From Henricia sp. BOLD:AAB3569 (lineage: Eukaryota; Echinodermata; Asteroidea; Spinulosida; Echinasteridae): 64,000 nucleotides of DNA. Under the pieces are notes generated by a model. That model was not told the origin of the DNA, ran no database searches, and saw nothing but the letters and a program-made list of their open reading frames with translations. The DNA lies in the NCBI GenBank assembly GCA_037783545.1, contig JBBELK010000001.1, forward strand, positions 868,001-932,000, in the 5' to 3' direction. This document shows positions 35,701 through 44,949 of the stretch, piece by piece; positions within the stretch are counted from its first letter, which is position 1, and each line of letters opens with the position of its first letter. A program made the translations under genes and the position numbers.

Positions 35701-38700
35701 TTGTTCGTTTGGATGTAAAATCAATAAAAGGTGGCCTTTTTCAACTGAAGATTTCACTGCAATAAATCACAGACAGAGGGCGCTGTTTTGAGTGCATCAC
35801 ATAAGGATGACGGAAGGAAAAAGTTAAGAAAAAACATAATTCTTCAAGTTGGACTTGTGGCAAATTGCTACAGTTTCTACCCCCAGTTTTGTCATGGCTT
35901 ACAGCAGGCAACATGTAAAATAAACTCAAACAGCCATGGATTACAAAAGTTTCAGGAAAATTGAGAAAAAAGTGGAATCTTTTGTGCACAGTTGAATGTG
36001 ATTTTCCTGTGTTTGCCTCTTGTGACATAGTGACCTTGGTCATGAATATGCATATTTGCATTAGCATAAAAACTAAAAACCTTTGTTTTAACCCCCAAAG
36101 CAAGCTCCAAATAGGATTTTTATGACTTTAACTGAGTAGAGTGGTTTTAAAGCATAGATTTCATTGATAAAAATCCTAAATAAGGGGTCGTTTAAAGTCA
36201 TTTAGAAGTGGCTACCAGAACTAATCAAAGATGTAAAAACTTTGAGTTTACATCTTAAGCCTCGTCTACACTGGCAAACTTTAATATAACCAAACAGGTA
36301 TGTTTGCTGACATTCTTCTGTGTGCCTACATTGGCAAACAGAAGCAAACTTCTGGAACAATCATGTGATCACGATTAGCTGGCTCTAATCACATGACCTG
36401 AAACTGGTTCCTGATTGGTTCAGATATAAAACATGAGCAAACAACAGTACTATGTCTAAACACAGTTTGGTGAAGTTAGCTGTTGTTTGCTAATGTTTTA
36501 TGTGCCGTCCACACCTGCAAACTTTTCTGAAAAACATGACAACTTTTTGGTCATGTTTTATGTGAAATGTTTGCCAGTGTAGACGAGGCTGAATGTCTGG
36601 ATTATACAGTGTATATTTTTTCTTTTTTCTTCCAAGTTGCATGTGGCCTAGACATGATCCCTTGCTTCGAATCGTCGAAAGGTTGCTTCTCAGAGGATAA
36701 ACGCTGTAATGGCAAGAATGACTGCTCAGCCAAGGAAGATGAGAAAGACTGCAGCACGCAGCTCTGTAATACCAACAAGGGTCTGTTCTGCTGCAGGGAC
36801 GGTACCTGTATTCAGGAGAAATACACCTGTGACTCATCGCCGGATTGCTCATATGGGGAAGACGAGGAAAACTGCAGTCAGTGAAAATTGTCTTTATTTT
36901 TAAAGCCTAGCGTACATCAACCTCGACACTGGAAGCAACAAGTGGCAACTGATGTTTCCGGCAACTGGGAGCAACTGATCAGTACGCGCACTTGCAACTA
37001 CTGGCAACTGGAAAAATCCCAGTTGCCGTGAGTTGCTCATTTTTCTACTTTCTGGCAACTATTTGTATCCAGTTGCGGTCAGTTGTTCTGATGTACGCGT
37101 ACTTGCAACTAGTTGCTGCCAGTTGCACAAGTGTGTCTGATCACGTCGGCGCACATCGACAGCAATTGCAAGGTCAATGTACTCTACCGAGTTGCCGTGT
37201 CGATGTGCGAGCTCTGGAAATGTAGACATGGCTGGATCCTTCTAGTTGCTGCTAGTTGCACAACTAATCAGTTGCCGTTGATGTGCGCGACACACACATT
37301 GACAACAACTAATCAGTTGAGTTGCTTCCAGTTGCAAGGTCGATGTACGCTAGGCTTAAAGGAGTGTGTTCAGATTTTTCCAGAAAATGGATTTCGTTTT
37401 AACCTAACAATCCTACCTCCCTAAAATACTATCCATAAGAAGTAAACAAAGAATTTGCATTCTCCAATTTGGATATGGAAACAAAAAGGTTGGTGTAATC
37501 ACTGCACTGCTTTATGTAACCAGAAAAATTAGTTTACAAAACATTGGTGGTTTTTGGATGTTATGTATGCAATCTGAAGACGAGGCTTGGAACGCATAAT
37601 TAGTCTGGCACCTTAGCAGTTTGCATTCAATTGAAGTGATTCAGGAGGCCTGGTTAAACTGCTCAAATACGTGAATAGGGTGTATAGACATGAAGTTTGT
37701 TGCAAAAGATGAACACTGGTATTAGCTGCTTGTTCGTTTTGTTTTTCAGCTGTGTCGACAAACATTGTGACAGCAGCCGCCGTGGGGTCCATCATCTGCG
37801 GCCTGTTACTGGTAGCAGCATTAAGTTGCACCTGCAAGCTTTATCAACTGCGAATCCGTGAGCGTCTGCCCCCGTCACACGTCTCCCCCTTGCGGGAAAT
37901 CGAGGAAGAGTTGCTTCGGCGCGAGGCCCCACCCTCCTACACTGCCACCATGGCGTCGCCACACTTTGACGAGGCACAGCGGGCGTTTATTGAAGGCATC
38001 CAGGCGGCCATGAGTGCGAGGAATGAATCTAGAAGTGCTGGGAGGAACGGTGGTGAAAGTACCAGCAGATCACAGCGTGGAACGTTGGTCAGAATGCTGT
38101 CCAGAGACGGGAACAGCACAAGTGCCGAGCAGTCGTATATCGAGGCAGACGAAAATACCACAGAAAGTCAGACGGAGACTTTGCCTCCAAGTCCCGAGGA
38201 TGCTGAGGGAATTGATAACGAGGCATCAACAGCAACAGTGGAGGATGAAATCTGCGCGATTGAAAACAACCCGCCTCCGTTACGGCGCTTTTCAGCAGAG
38301 CAGAGTGCCCCCATTGCGTGTCCGAGCTCGGCAGAAGCTTCGCCGCAGTCTTCCACACGAAGGCAGCCAGAAGAGTACGCATCAAGCTCCGTCTCGGACA
38401 CGGACTCGGAGACCAACATCGACGCTCTCCAGTTGGACCCGCGAGACCAGCAGATTCTCAGGGCAACTGCTAACATCCGGCGGATGCGTTTGGCTGGCGG
38501 GCTGCACAATATCCTACAAGCACAAGAGGAAATAGCGGCTAGATCTCGCAGTAGGACTGACAGTTTGGGTGATTCTGAAGGCACAGATTCGGCCCCAAAT
38601 ACAGATATCAACACGCAGCCAGAAGCAACTGCAGAAGGCCTATCTCCCAACAAGAACACCAATAACAGATCAGATCAGGGCCCCACAACCTCTAAACAGG

Positions 38701-38981
38701 TCACCACTGATGAAACCATAGAACCCTCCAAGAATTTTCCACCATGTCAAGATCCCCAACCACTTTCTACCGAAAGCCCACAGCGAGAGAGTACACCACC
38801 ACCTTCAGATGTCGACAGTCAATCACCAAACGGACAAATAAATTGTGACGATGAAGAAAGCTACGTCATAAAAACAGAGCAAGAGTTGGAAGATCGGCTG
38901 AGCCAAGCCTCATCTCTCTTATCAATTGCATCAACCAACTCTCAGAATACAGGTGAGGACTGTGAGATGCTCAAACTCTAG
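23361..38981 (+). CDS. LRP12/LRP3-type CUB-LDLa receptor gene (first exon missing)
   Basis: Ten exons join in frame: 23361-23411, 23572-23710, 25380-25591, 28661-28798, 29765-29977, 32811-33001, 34029-34179, 34496-34615, 36637-36876, 37750-38981. They give about 895 residues plus a missing start, close to vertebrate LRP12 (about 860). The order is end of signal peptide, CUB, LDLa, LDLa, CUB, three LDLa, one membrane segment, long cytoplasmic tail. This is the layout of the LRP3/LRP10/LRP12 subfamily of cell-surface endocytic/adaptor receptors. The tail begins with [13 protein letters not shown], a block I recognise from LRP12/LRP3, which includes a PPxY motif for WW-domain ligases. Every intron is GT-AG and every phase matches, which is strong evidence for a functional gene. 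Which vertebrate paralogue is closest cannot be settled by eye. Confidence 0.9.
23572..23710 (+). CDS. LRP-type gene: CUB domain 1, first half
   Basis: Acceptor CCTACCAG, donor AG|GTGAGA. Encodes [20 protein letters not shown] and then [15 protein letters not shown], the classic CUB opening (Cys, then I.SPNYP..YPNN..C.W). It joins the following exon through a split Ser codon. Confidence 0.92.
23797..24412. mobile_element. Fold-back element in intron, GGGCCAATTTCAT ends
   Basis: The left end GGGCCAATTTCATAAAACAT is mirrored by ATGTTTAATGAAATTGGCCC at the right. It contains a nested family 3 MITE (23833-23982). Another member of this family ends 13 bp before exon 28661. Confidence 0.7.
23833..23982. 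mobile_element. 150-bp MITE (family 3), nested
   Basis: Ends CGGGCCTCCCACTGTTCGAT and complement. The centre GTGTAGAGTCTATAGACAGT is inverted relative to the copy at 21296-21443, so the two lie in opposite orientations. Confidence 0.85.
24552..24655. repeat. 16-bp minisatellite, about six copies
   Basis: The unit GAGACGCACGTTACTC is repeated in direct orientation with one C/T change. It lies in an intron of the LRP-type gene. Confidence 0.9.
24914..25210. repeat. (TAA)n-led interspersed repeat in intron
   Basis: Starts with TAATAATAATAAT and ATTTATATAGTGCGCATTAC, then a body with TTTAAAAAGATACGTTTTAA. This arrangement is common in non-autonomous elements of marine invertebrates. A truncated relative lies at 34264-34345. 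Confidence 0.55.
25380..25591 (+). CDS. LRP-type gene: CUB domain 1, second half
   Basis: Acceptor TTGTAATAG, donor G|GTATGT. Encodes [20 protein letters not shown], then a YCG turn and a C-terminal GFDIEYFI strand, as in CUB domains (F.L....C..D.L.., CG, GF...Y). Confidence 0.92.
25625..26065. mobile_element. MITE with CAGGGGTCGAAATTAAC ends, 441 bp
   Basis: Flanked by the 5-bp duplication AATGA (25620-25624 and 26066-26070). Ends CAGGGGTCGAAATTAAC and GTTAATTTCGACCCCTG. A shorter member is at 33139-33325. A 5-bp target with CAGGGGT ends would fit the hAT5-like group (inference). Confidence 0.85.
26544..27188. mobile_element. TTAA-flanked element (family 2), enlarged to 645 bp
   Basis: TTAA at 26540-26543 and 27189-27192. 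Ends AGACGCAGGCTCGTCAATGC and GCATTGACGAGCCTACGTCT match the 124-133-bp members at 44950 and 14537, but about 500 bp separates the arms here. That extra DNA includes a 32-G run. Confidence 0.75.
26670..26701 (+). repeat. G(32) homopolymer
   Basis: An uninterrupted run of 32 G's preceded by shorter G runs (26646-26668). It could form G-quadruplex structure or be a length error in the assembly. Confidence 0.85.
27450..27655. repeat. Inverted minisatellite (GCAAAGTGGTT / AACCACTTTGC)
   Basis: The left part (27450-27572) has diverged CACTTTGCCC / CGCCCCAAAACCA units. The right part (27599-27653) has three units of GGGCAAAGTGGTTCA in the opposite orientation. The two halves can fold back on each other. 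It is intronic. Confidence 0.7.
27898..28647. mobile_element. Fold-back element abutting the LDLa 1 exon
   Basis: The left end GGGGCCAATTTCATAGAG is mirrored by CTCTATGAAATTGGCCCC at 28630-28647. Inside is a fragment related to 5549-5630 (AGCGATTCTG, AAATGTACC). Only ATGTTCTCTGCAG separates the right end from the exon. Confidence 0.75.
28661..28798 (+). CDS. LRP-type gene: LDLa repeat 1
   Basis: Acceptor TTCTCTGCAG, donor G|GTGAGA. Encodes one LDLa module with six cysteines and the calcium-binding acidic motif CSDGSDE. The upstream intron ends in the arm of a fold-back element whose last base lies 13 bp before the exon. Confidence 0.93.
29765..29977 (+). CDS. LRP-type gene: linker and LDLa repeat 2
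   Basis: Acceptor TTGTTTTTCAG, donor G|GTGAGA. A Thr/Pro/Ala-rich linker of about 28 residues (probably O-glycosylated, inference) leads into an LDLa module, from CPAHTFSC to [10 protein letters not shown]. Confidence 0.92.
30315..31055. mobile_element. Inverted-repeat element with CAGGGGTGAGA ends
   Basis: Flanked by GTGTT (30310-30314 and 31056-31060). Ends CAGGGGTGAGATTT and AAATCTCACCCCCGA. It shares the CAGGGGT start and 5-bp target with the family at 25625. No transposase frame is seen. Confidence 0.6.
31133..32722 (+). mobile_element. 5'-truncated LINE with open RT frame but YVDV catalytic box
   Basis: A 418-codon frame (31133-32389) covers RT from [15 protein letters not shown] through [28 protein letters not shown] and the C-terminal [13 protein letters not shown] region. 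Where active relatives have YADD, it reads KYVDVTI, so one catalytic Asp is lost and polymerase activity is not expected. The element is 5'-truncated (no endonuclease) and ends in a 3' tail of AAT repeats at 32698-32722. It sits in the intron before CUB 2, in the same orientation as the gene. The family is a Jockey/CR1/L2-type LINE. Confidence 0.88.
32811..33001 (+). CDS. LRP-type gene: CUB domain 2, first half
   Basis: Acceptor TCTTACCCAG, donor G|GTGAGT. Encodes [20 protein letters not shown] and C.W.., then a calcium-site-like stretch DADYVTVYD. It starts shortly after the 3' end of an intronic LINE. Confidence 0.92.
33139..33325. mobile_element. MITE with CAGGGGTCGAAATTAAC ends, 187 bp
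   Basis: Flanked by TACTT (33134-33138 and 33326-33330). It is a short relative of 25625-26065, in inverted orientation judged by the AAATCAGAAGGACCAC segment and its complement. Confidence 0.85.
34029..34179 (+). CDS. LRP-type gene: CUB domain 2, second half
   Basis: Acceptor CCCATCTGCAG, donor G|GTAAGA. Encodes [20 protein letters not shown] and ends with a [16 protein letters not shown] strand, typical of a CUB C-terminus. Confidence 0.9.
34264..34345. repeat. Fragment of the (TAA)n-led repeat
   Basis: AATAATAATAATAACAATG then AAATTTATAATGTGCCGG, a truncated relative of 24914-25210, between the CUB 2 and LDLa 3 exons. Confidence 0.45.
34496..34615 (+). CDS. LRP-type gene: LDLa repeat 3
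   Basis: Acceptor TTCCTCATTAG, donor G|GTAGCT. Six cysteines from CLDGQTLC to DEKGC. The usual SDE is replaced by a divergent GQDEKGC, so calcium binding may be weaker (inference). Confidence 0.88.
34919..35084. mobile_element. MITE with GGGGCCGTCCATAAAGTACG ends
   Basis: Ends GGGGCCGTCCATAAAGTACG and CGTACTTTATGGATGGCCCC, possibly flanked by TCG (34916-34918 and 35085-35087). The GGCCGTCCATAAA end is seen in MITEs of many aquatic animals. Confidence 0.8.
36258..36590. mobile_element. Inverted-repeat element with AGCCTCGTCTACACTGGCAA ends
   Basis: A 22-bp-plus inverted repeat: AGCCTCGTCTACACTGGCAA at the left and its complement at the right, with TTTGC/GCAAA-rich interior. It ends about 46 bp before the LDLa 4-5 exon. 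Confidence 0.8.
36637..36876 (+). CDS. LRP-type gene: LDLa repeats 4 and 5
   Basis: Acceptor TCTTCCAAG, donor A|GTCAGT. Two LDLa modules in one exon: [19 protein letters not shown] and [21 protein letters not shown]. The donor is chosen because A joins CT of the next exon as Thr and keeps the frame. Reading through instead meets a TGA within two codons. Confidence 0.9.
36904..37357. mobile_element. Inverted-repeat element rich in AGTTGC units
   Basis: The left end AGCCTAGCGTACATC and right end GATGTACGCTAGGCT are complementary, with TTAA nearby on both sides. The interior is full of AGTTGC and GCAACT words in both orientations. It lies in the last intron. Confidence 0.7.
37362..37590. repeat. 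Interspersed repeat shared with 19985-20210
   Basis: CCAGAAAATGGATTTCG, ATTAGTTTACAAAACATTGG and CACTGCTTTATG occur in the same order in both copies. Confidence 0.55.
37750..38981 (+). CDS. LRP-type gene: membrane segment and cytoplasmic tail (last exon)
   Basis: Acceptor GTTTTTCAG at 37749. The exon encodes one membrane helix ([19 protein letters not shown], then a CTCK stop-transfer) and a tail of about 380 residues. The tail starts with [13 protein letters not shown] (PPxY), followed by Ser/Thr/Glu-rich, probably disordered sequence with an acidic [10 protein letters not shown] block near 38395-38425. A second conserved-looking block is [19 protein letters not shown]. The tail is longer than in vertebrate LRP12. 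TAG at 38979-38981. The apparent upstream start at 37752 is a GTG (Val) internal to the exon, not an initiator. Confidence 0.92.
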
Positions 38982-39287
38982 ATCTATGCAAAAATGATGG
39001 CTGGATGGCGGACACAAAAGGGCCACACTATTCAGACACTTTGTATCCATATTCTGTACTAAACATTTAGATTTTTAGAATAATTACTATAAAGTCATGC
39101 ATATGTAGCTTTTAGTTGAGGTACATGTAGTGCCAGTTTGTGTATGCTTTTTTTTTCTGTACGGATGTAAAGATTTCTCATACACTGTAGTTAATCAGGA
39201 ATACATGTATCATATTTCCATGACATTTCTATGGGCACAAAGCTGTATACACAAACTAATGATTGGTTAAAATCCACATACATGTAC

Positions 39288-40004
39288 AGTAAACTCCGGC
39301 CAAGTCGACATCGTACAAGTCGCCTAAGTCCTGATCGTCTACAATGCGTTTCCATTGAAATGTTTGTTTATAAGTCGGCATTTGTAAGTCGTCATTATGT
39401 TATTCTCGGTCCATTTCAACAAAATGCAATACAAAATTCTTTGTGTAAGTCGGCACTTAAAAAAAAAACCCACACAATGGCATCGATTTCCTTCCCTGCG
39501 GTTTTCAAGAAGTGTCCAGTGAAAAGACAAACACTGCTTAACTGACGTCTGTTTAATGGCACGCACGGACCGTGGTCGCCAGTGTACATGTATGGCCTGG
39601 GTATCATGTACAACTAGGCCATGTGTGATATTGCGTGCACGCAAAAAGGGGTTCCCCCACTTCGCATATCATACCCATATTCCCTCCAGGCCTGTACGCA
39701 TTACACGCGTGTTCATAAAAACATGATTCAGTGTTAAAAATCAGTGCTACGATGTTGCTGGAATCATGGAGGAAGGAAAGCTGGAATCGACCCCAAAAAC
39801 AAGGAGATTATTAAAACCAAGGTAAATCGAAGCCTGCATGCTGCAATTAACCATATACATTATAAGCCATTCATGTAAAAATCATGACAAAATTTACACT
39901 TTCTAGGTCATTATCATGTCATATTATTAGGAAATGACGACTTACGGCAGATGTCGGCACAAATTTTCGGGTCCCAAGAGTGCCAACTTAGCCGGAGTTT
40001 ACTG
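39288..40004. mobile_element. Tigger/pogo-like inverted-repeat element
   Basis: Flanked by TA. Ends CAGTAAACTCCGGCCAAGT and ACTTAGCCGGAGTTTACTG. Interior motifs AAGTCGGCA recur, as in pogo/Tigger ends. No transposase frame of useful length. Confidence 0.75.
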
Positions 40005-40006
40005 TA

Positions 40007-42380
40007 TACATGGTCTTTCCATAAATTAGGGGTCCATTTTTTGGTGTCCTCCATTACATCTTGTTTTTTTTGTAAATTTAGGACATTCTTTAAATGCCTT
40101 CTACATGTACATATCTCAAAGAGTGAGTACCGGTACATATTGTAAAAATGGTTTGAAGGCCATTTTAATGGAGTTTGTATGGCAAATGCCACATACATGT
40201 AGGGTGTAACGGGGATACCAAAATATCACACTTAATCAAGACTCCTTACTTTTGGAAAGACCCATGGGTTTCTCCCAGGTAAGGACTTAAGGAGCCTATT
40301 TCGGTGATCAAAATGTGTGGAATTGTAAATTAGTATGGACTTTGGGCATGTTTTATTAATGTGACCCAAAGTAAACCATTCCAATCAGGGACACAATTAT
40401 TGCATTGGATTCCATAGTATACAGCTACAGTACACAGTTTGTTACTCAAAAACTAATTTAATATAGTGTCAAATATTTTCTCTGTATTTAGCAGGATAAT
40501 TTGAAAGACAGTTTATTATGCACTAAAGACTGATTTAATATATATTTACATGTAGGACAGAGTTTTTACTTATACTATGCTGTTTAAATGCAGTGGTGTG
40601 AGTTTTATACATGTATAAAGGGCCACTCAAAGTTGTCAATTTTCACGGGCCCCTCGCTCCCCCTGAAATACTACTTATATCATGGAGCTTATACATGTAG
40701 CTTATATCAACATGTTTTTTTTTCACTTCTGTGAAATGTCAACATTTTACAGTGCATGTACAGGTTAAAGTTGTACGCATTGAATAATGACAGTTCTGTC
40801 ATCAAAAATAACATTTTGCTTATAACTTACTGTTTTTATTCCAGATATTTTAAGGTTTCTGTGATTACACGGTACAAGTCAAGATAATTTGCCTCGAGGG
40901 GGTCAATGATTTTGCGCGATAACTAGTTTATGGAATCTAACCCGTAAAACACAATCCCTTCTTTCTAAGGCAGCAAATGCTTGCCATAGACGGACATACA
41001 TGTAATGGAAAATATATAATTTGCCCCAACAGTACCGATACATGTACGTACGTCATTAAGAGCATGACCAGATCACATTTTTGACGTACCCCCCACTCTC
41101 CTGCACAAACGAAACATGTCATGTATGTCATTGACCATTAGCCCAGTGGCACTAGTCGACAGTGTGTGAAAATTAGCCTTGTGCATGTTTCACATGAATA
41201 GCGTCCGACGTACTTCCTTTCACATGCACACTCAGCAACAGAAATTTAGTCTGGTCAAGTGGATACTATGTGGTACAGAATCAATAAACCATGTTCACGT
41301 ACTATTAGAAGAGAATGGCATAAAGCAGCCAGGCAATGGCGTGCACCACATACATGTAGCAACAACTGCACCTCCTAATTAGACATTGGCCTTTGCACAG
41401 CGACCATCTTTGGGGATGATCTCATTGTCACCATGCATATCGTCGGTCGCACCGCGAATACAGTAGTAAAATTTTGTTTTGTTAAAATCGCTTTTAAAGT
41501 TGGTCACTTTTAAAAACTCCAAATTCGCCGGTTATTCTATGAAAAGTTGTCAGTCTTTTTAGGTGATACTTTTTAGTATGAGTTAAATGACGTAAAAATA
41601 TACTTTTTTATTGTATTGATTGTCTAATTAAAGAACACTTTAGCTTAAAATTTATTCGTCATTTCGTGAAAAAGCAAAATGCCGACCATGCGTGATTTGC
41701 CACAGAATTCGCCCCCTGTCTGTATTTCACTGCGCGCGTAATATTTACAACGTTTGCTTGGCTTTTTCACAAAGTGGCATTTCTTGAAAAAGCAATTCAT
41801 GCACATACCATCTTTTTCAATGAGTGGCGTATCGCAATACGCCACTTCGTGAAAAATAAATTTCCATACCCATTAGTTACGTGATTTTAGGCAACTTCTG
41901 TAATTAAAAGAATACAAATTGTCAAGTCTCGTAACTTTGCATAAATGTTAAGGACCCCTAATAAAGTCAAATTATACCAAAAACAGAAATTGCTAAAGAC
42001 TTTTTTGGATGGATACGTCACTTCGTGGTGCACCATATGATTAGGAACTTTGTGGATCTACCGTCACATTTAAATATAAAAATTTCCCCCTAATGTGGCC
42101 ACCGGTGCTGAAAATACACAACTTTAGCACACGCACTAATGGCGTTGTGTAACAAAATTGCACTACATTCATCTGAGCCCGCACGTGTGTCAAAATATGA
42201 AAGGATTTGGCGCATGCGCAAACCGTGACATAGCCCCTTTAAAGAGCTACATGTACATGTAGTATCCCCCCTCATTAGGTATTACATGTAATGATATGTG
42301 CGCGACCCCGTGACGCAATCCTGAGAAAGAGAAGTCTACACGATTTTCAGCTCCATTAGTTTAAAGGGACGCAAAGAAAC
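40007..42380. other. Intergenic, no gene recognised
   Basis: AT-rich with many TACATGTA words. At 41641-41870 the words CATTTCGTGAAAAAGC, GGCTTTTTCACAAAGTGGC and CGCCACTTCGTGAAAAA recur in both orientations, suggesting a degraded inverted-repeat element. No open frame resembles a protein family. Confidence 0.4.
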
Positions 42381-42695
42381 TTGGAAAATCGTCTGTTAGA
42401 TGTTTTTTTTGGAAGAAATTTGTTTGACTTAGCGGGCCACACTGATTATGGTCTTGTAAAGGCAGATGAGTTTCAAGGGTTCTGGATATCCTATGACGTC
42501 ACGACTGGCCGTCTAGCTGTCGGGAAGCAGGGCGACCAGGCGCCATTCGTGGAGTGGGTAGACCCAAATTCAATCCCGGTTAAGTATATTGGATTCTCCA
42601 CAAATTGGGCAGCTTGCGGCATGTGGAGGGTTCTCCCGCCATTTAGGACCCAAAAATTCAAGAGGAATGGATTCTCGTGTCTCCTCATCAAGTGA
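42381..42695 (+). CDS. Orphan farnesoic-acid-O-methyltransferase-type domain exon
   Basis: The 104-codon frame contains GLVKADEFQGFWISYDV, GRLAVGKQGDQAPFVEWVDP and IPVKYIGFSTNWAACGMWRV. This is the signature of the Methyltransf_FA (FAMeT, PF12248-type) domain, found alone or in mosaic extracellular proteins. Only one exon's worth is present. The coding similarity ends at about GGAGG|GTTCTC (42632), a possible donor, and no partner exons are seen. The block B copy carries an in-frame stop. It is likely a remnant of a multi-exon gene left beside the zinc-finger array. The name reflects the domain family, not a demonstrated enzyme activity. Confidence 0.6.
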   Translation: MENRLLDVFFGRNLFDLAGHTDYGLVKADEFQGFWISYDVTTGRLAVGKQGDQAPFVEWVDPNSIPVKYIGFSTNWAACGMWRVLPPFRTQKFKRNGFSCLLIK

Positions 42696-42733
42696 CACTG
42701 TGAATGTCTCACCACAGTGGCTGCATACGACTG

Positions 42734-43735
42734 TTACATAGTATGGGTTCTCATGTGTCTCTTTAAATTAACACTCCATGTGAATGTCTCATCACAGTGA
42801 CTGCATGCATATGGCCGCTCACCAGTATGAGTTCTCATGTGTCTTTTTAAGTCGCCACACTGTGTGAATGTCTCACAACAGTGGCTGCATGCATACGGTC
42901 GCTCACCGGTATGGGTTCTCATGTGCACTTTCAAATGACTATTCCGTGTGAATGTCTCGCCACAGTTGGTGCATGCATACGGCCGCTCACCAGTATGGAT
43001 TCTCATGTGTGTCTTTAGGCCACCACTCTGTATGAATGTCTTATCACAGTGGCTGCATGCGTATGGCCGCTCACCAGTATGGGTTCTCATGTGTGTCTTT
43101 AAGCTACTACTCTCTGTGAATGTCTTACCACAGTGGCTGCATGCATATTTCCGTTCTCCAGTGTGGGTTCTCATGTGCGTTTTCATATTCCCATTCCGAG
43201 AGAATGTCTCACCGCAGTGGCTGCATACATACGGCCGCTCACCAGTATGGGTTCTCATGTGTGTCTTCAAGCTACAACTCTCCGTGAATGTCTCACCACA
43301 GTTGCTGCATAAATATGGCCGCTCACCAGTATGGGTTCTCATGTGTTTCTTCAAGCTACCACTCTCTGCGAAAGTCTTACAACAGTGATTGCACGTGTAT
43401 GGTCGCTCACCAGTATGTGTTCTCATGTGTATCTTCAAGTGACCACTCCGTGTGAATGTCTCACCACAATGGCTGCATGCATATGGCCGCTCACCAGTAT
43501 GGATTCTCACGTGTATTTTCAAGTTATCACTTCGTGTGAATGTCTTATCACAATGGCTGCATTCATGTGGCCGCTCACCAGTATGGGTTCTCATGTGTCT
43601 CTTCAAGTCACCACTCAGTGTGTACGTCTCACTACAGTGGCTGCATACATATGGCCGCTCATCAGTATAGGTTTTCTTGTCACCATTCTGTGTGAATGTC
43701 TTACCACAGGGGCTGGACAAATGTTGGGTTGTCAT
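42734..43735 (-). CDS. C2H2 zinc-finger protein, 11 fingers (block A)
   Basis: 333 residues. A degenerate N-terminal finger ([20 protein letters not shown]) is followed by 11 intact C2H2 fingers joined by TGERPY linkers at a strict 84-bp period, ending RTHTM. Such arrays bind DNA in the nucleus; the target is unknown. Helix residues at -1, 3 and 6 are varied (for example R-H-I, E-S-K, Q-D-R). No KRAB, SCAN or ZAD domain is present in this frame. Beyond the stop, a further degenerate finger lies in another frame (about 42680-42736), in both blocks, so that lesion predates the duplication. The frame may be complete or the last exon of a longer gene. The ATG at 43735 is the only in-frame candidate near the array start. 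Confidence 0.8.
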   Translation of the reverse strand: MTTQHLSSPCGKTFTQNGDKKTYTDERPYVCSHCSETYTLSGDLKRHMRTHTGERPHECSHCDKTFTRSDNLKIHVRIHTGERPYACSHCGETFTRSGHLKIHMRTHTGERPYTCNHCCKTFAESGSLKKHMRTHTGERPYLCSNCGETFTESCSLKTHMRTHTGERPYVCSHCGETFSRNGNMKTHMRTHTGERKYACSHCGKTFTESSSLKTHMRTHTGERPYACSHCDKTFIQSGGLKTHMRIHTGERPYACTNCGETFTRNSHLKVHMRTHTGERPYACSHCCETFTQCGDLKRHMRTHTGERPYACSHCDETFTWSVNLKRHMRTHTM

Positions 43736-44295
43736 GTCTGTCAGTTTCTGCTCTTAATATCTCCACACTAAGGTTGTACCGGTATGCACAAGGCTGTTCA
43801 GTGTACAAAGTACATGCATGTACCTCCGAGTCCTCAGTTGTCTGCAAGAATAAGAGGTTGTATGATTTAGAGAAATTAGGAAATAAGAAGGGGTCTTAAA
43901 ATCTAATTTATTCAGACAAGTAGGCACTTTTTGTTTCGATTTCTCAGCTGTAATATAAGAAATATTAATGTAGAATCATCAATCAGCTTTATCGTCATAG
44001 CAGTCGATTTAATTAGTAAAAAAAAAAATTTGCCAAGTTGTATCCAGTGCGGAAATCAAGCCGCCTTAAAGATACACACCGGCTTCGTTGGGCTATTTTG
44101 GGCTCAAAATTGACCCATACAAGATTCTGAACGCCCTTCCGAAATAAACTGAGCATATCCTGAAAAGAAACCACGTAATTTTGCCGTTTTTGAGAAATGA
44201 AAAGAAAAAAACAGAGGTCACGTGACCTTTCGGAACCAGATTCTGGTTCCGAAAAGTCACATGGTCTTGCGAGTTAATAGTGTAGGATATTTGCC

Positions 44296-44466
44296 ATGCG
44301 TAGCACGGCAAATATCCCGAGTGCACACACGGCCGGGTTGGTTGTTCCGGTGTACGTTCGTGAAGAAAAAAACATGATGCCAACTTCTCCAAAGAAAACA
44401 GAAATTCCTATTCGCTCTTCCGGGCTGTCCAGTGAAATCGTGAGCAGAAAATTGGAGATATCCTGA
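44296..44466 (+). CDS. Conserved 56-codon micro-ORF (block A)
   Basis: An ATG frame preceded by an in-frame TAG, starting MRSTANIPSAHTAG and ending SRKLEIS. The block B copy at 54503-54673 has the same length and no indel. Five differences are visible by eye: two synonymous and three mild (V/A, L/V, S/G). The overlapping antisense frames accumulate harsher changes. No family is recognised, so it may be chance in a young duplication. Confidence 0.2.
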   Translation: MRSTANIPSAHTAGLVVPVYVREEKNMMPTSPKKTEIPIRSSGLSSEIVSRKLEIS

Positions 44467-44540
44467 GCAGGAGAAGAGCGAATCGTTTGTGACAAAGTCG
44501 TGAGGCTCGCGCGTAGTTGCAAGGGCTGGTAAAGCATACT

Positions 44541-44770
44541 GACCCCTTTCAAACACGTGCGAATATGCCATTTTTGGAGTCAAATAATGCCGAGTCATTG
44601 TGGAAGCAATGTGCGTGTGCGTCTCTGGTGGGCGTAACGCGGTTTAATTCATCAATGAGAGCCTCATCATTGCGCGTTACGCACACACACAACTCGCACG
44701 CACATTGCTTCCACAACGACGCGGCATTGTTTTACTCCCAAAATGACGTCATTGGCACGAGCTCAAATGA
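44541..44770. mobile_element. 230-bp palindromic element, orientation 1
   Basis: Arms GAGTCAAATAATGCC and GTGGAAGCAATGTGCGTG pair with CACGCACATTGCTTCCAC and GGCATTGTTTTACTC. The outer ends differ (GACCCCTTTC at the left, TGACGTCATTGGCACGAGCT at the right). In block B the whole unit is reversed at 54751-54980. Confidence 0.85.
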
Positions 44771-44840
44771 ATAGGCCCTAACAAGACTTTTGTTAATTTT
44801 GCACTTGGGATATTTTTTTTCACAACGACCATCAAAAAGG

Positions 44841-44895
44841 TATTGTCAATGCTGCTACATCACTAAATAATGTAAACAGTAGGCCGGTGTACCTT
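44841..44895. other. Empty target sites for two block-B insertions
   Basis: Here TATTGTCAAT-GCTGCT-ACATCAC (GCTGCT at 44851-44856) is uninterrupted; in block B the 7043-bp element splits it. GGTGTACCTT (44886-44895) is likewise single here and duplicated around the 606-bp element in block B. Confidence 0.95.
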
Positions 44896-44949
44896 TAATT
44901 TTAGAGCAGGGATGCCAGTGCAGTGGCTCTTACAGTTACATGTACTTAA

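Noticed and set aside
35741-36103. 120-codon minus-strand frame in an LRP intron
   Set aside because: No known motif, no matching splice context, and repeat-like surroundings.
38014-38662. Other-frame open frames (173, 164 codons) over the last LRP exon
   Set aside because: They overlap the well-supported cytoplasmic-tail frame and have no family resemblance.
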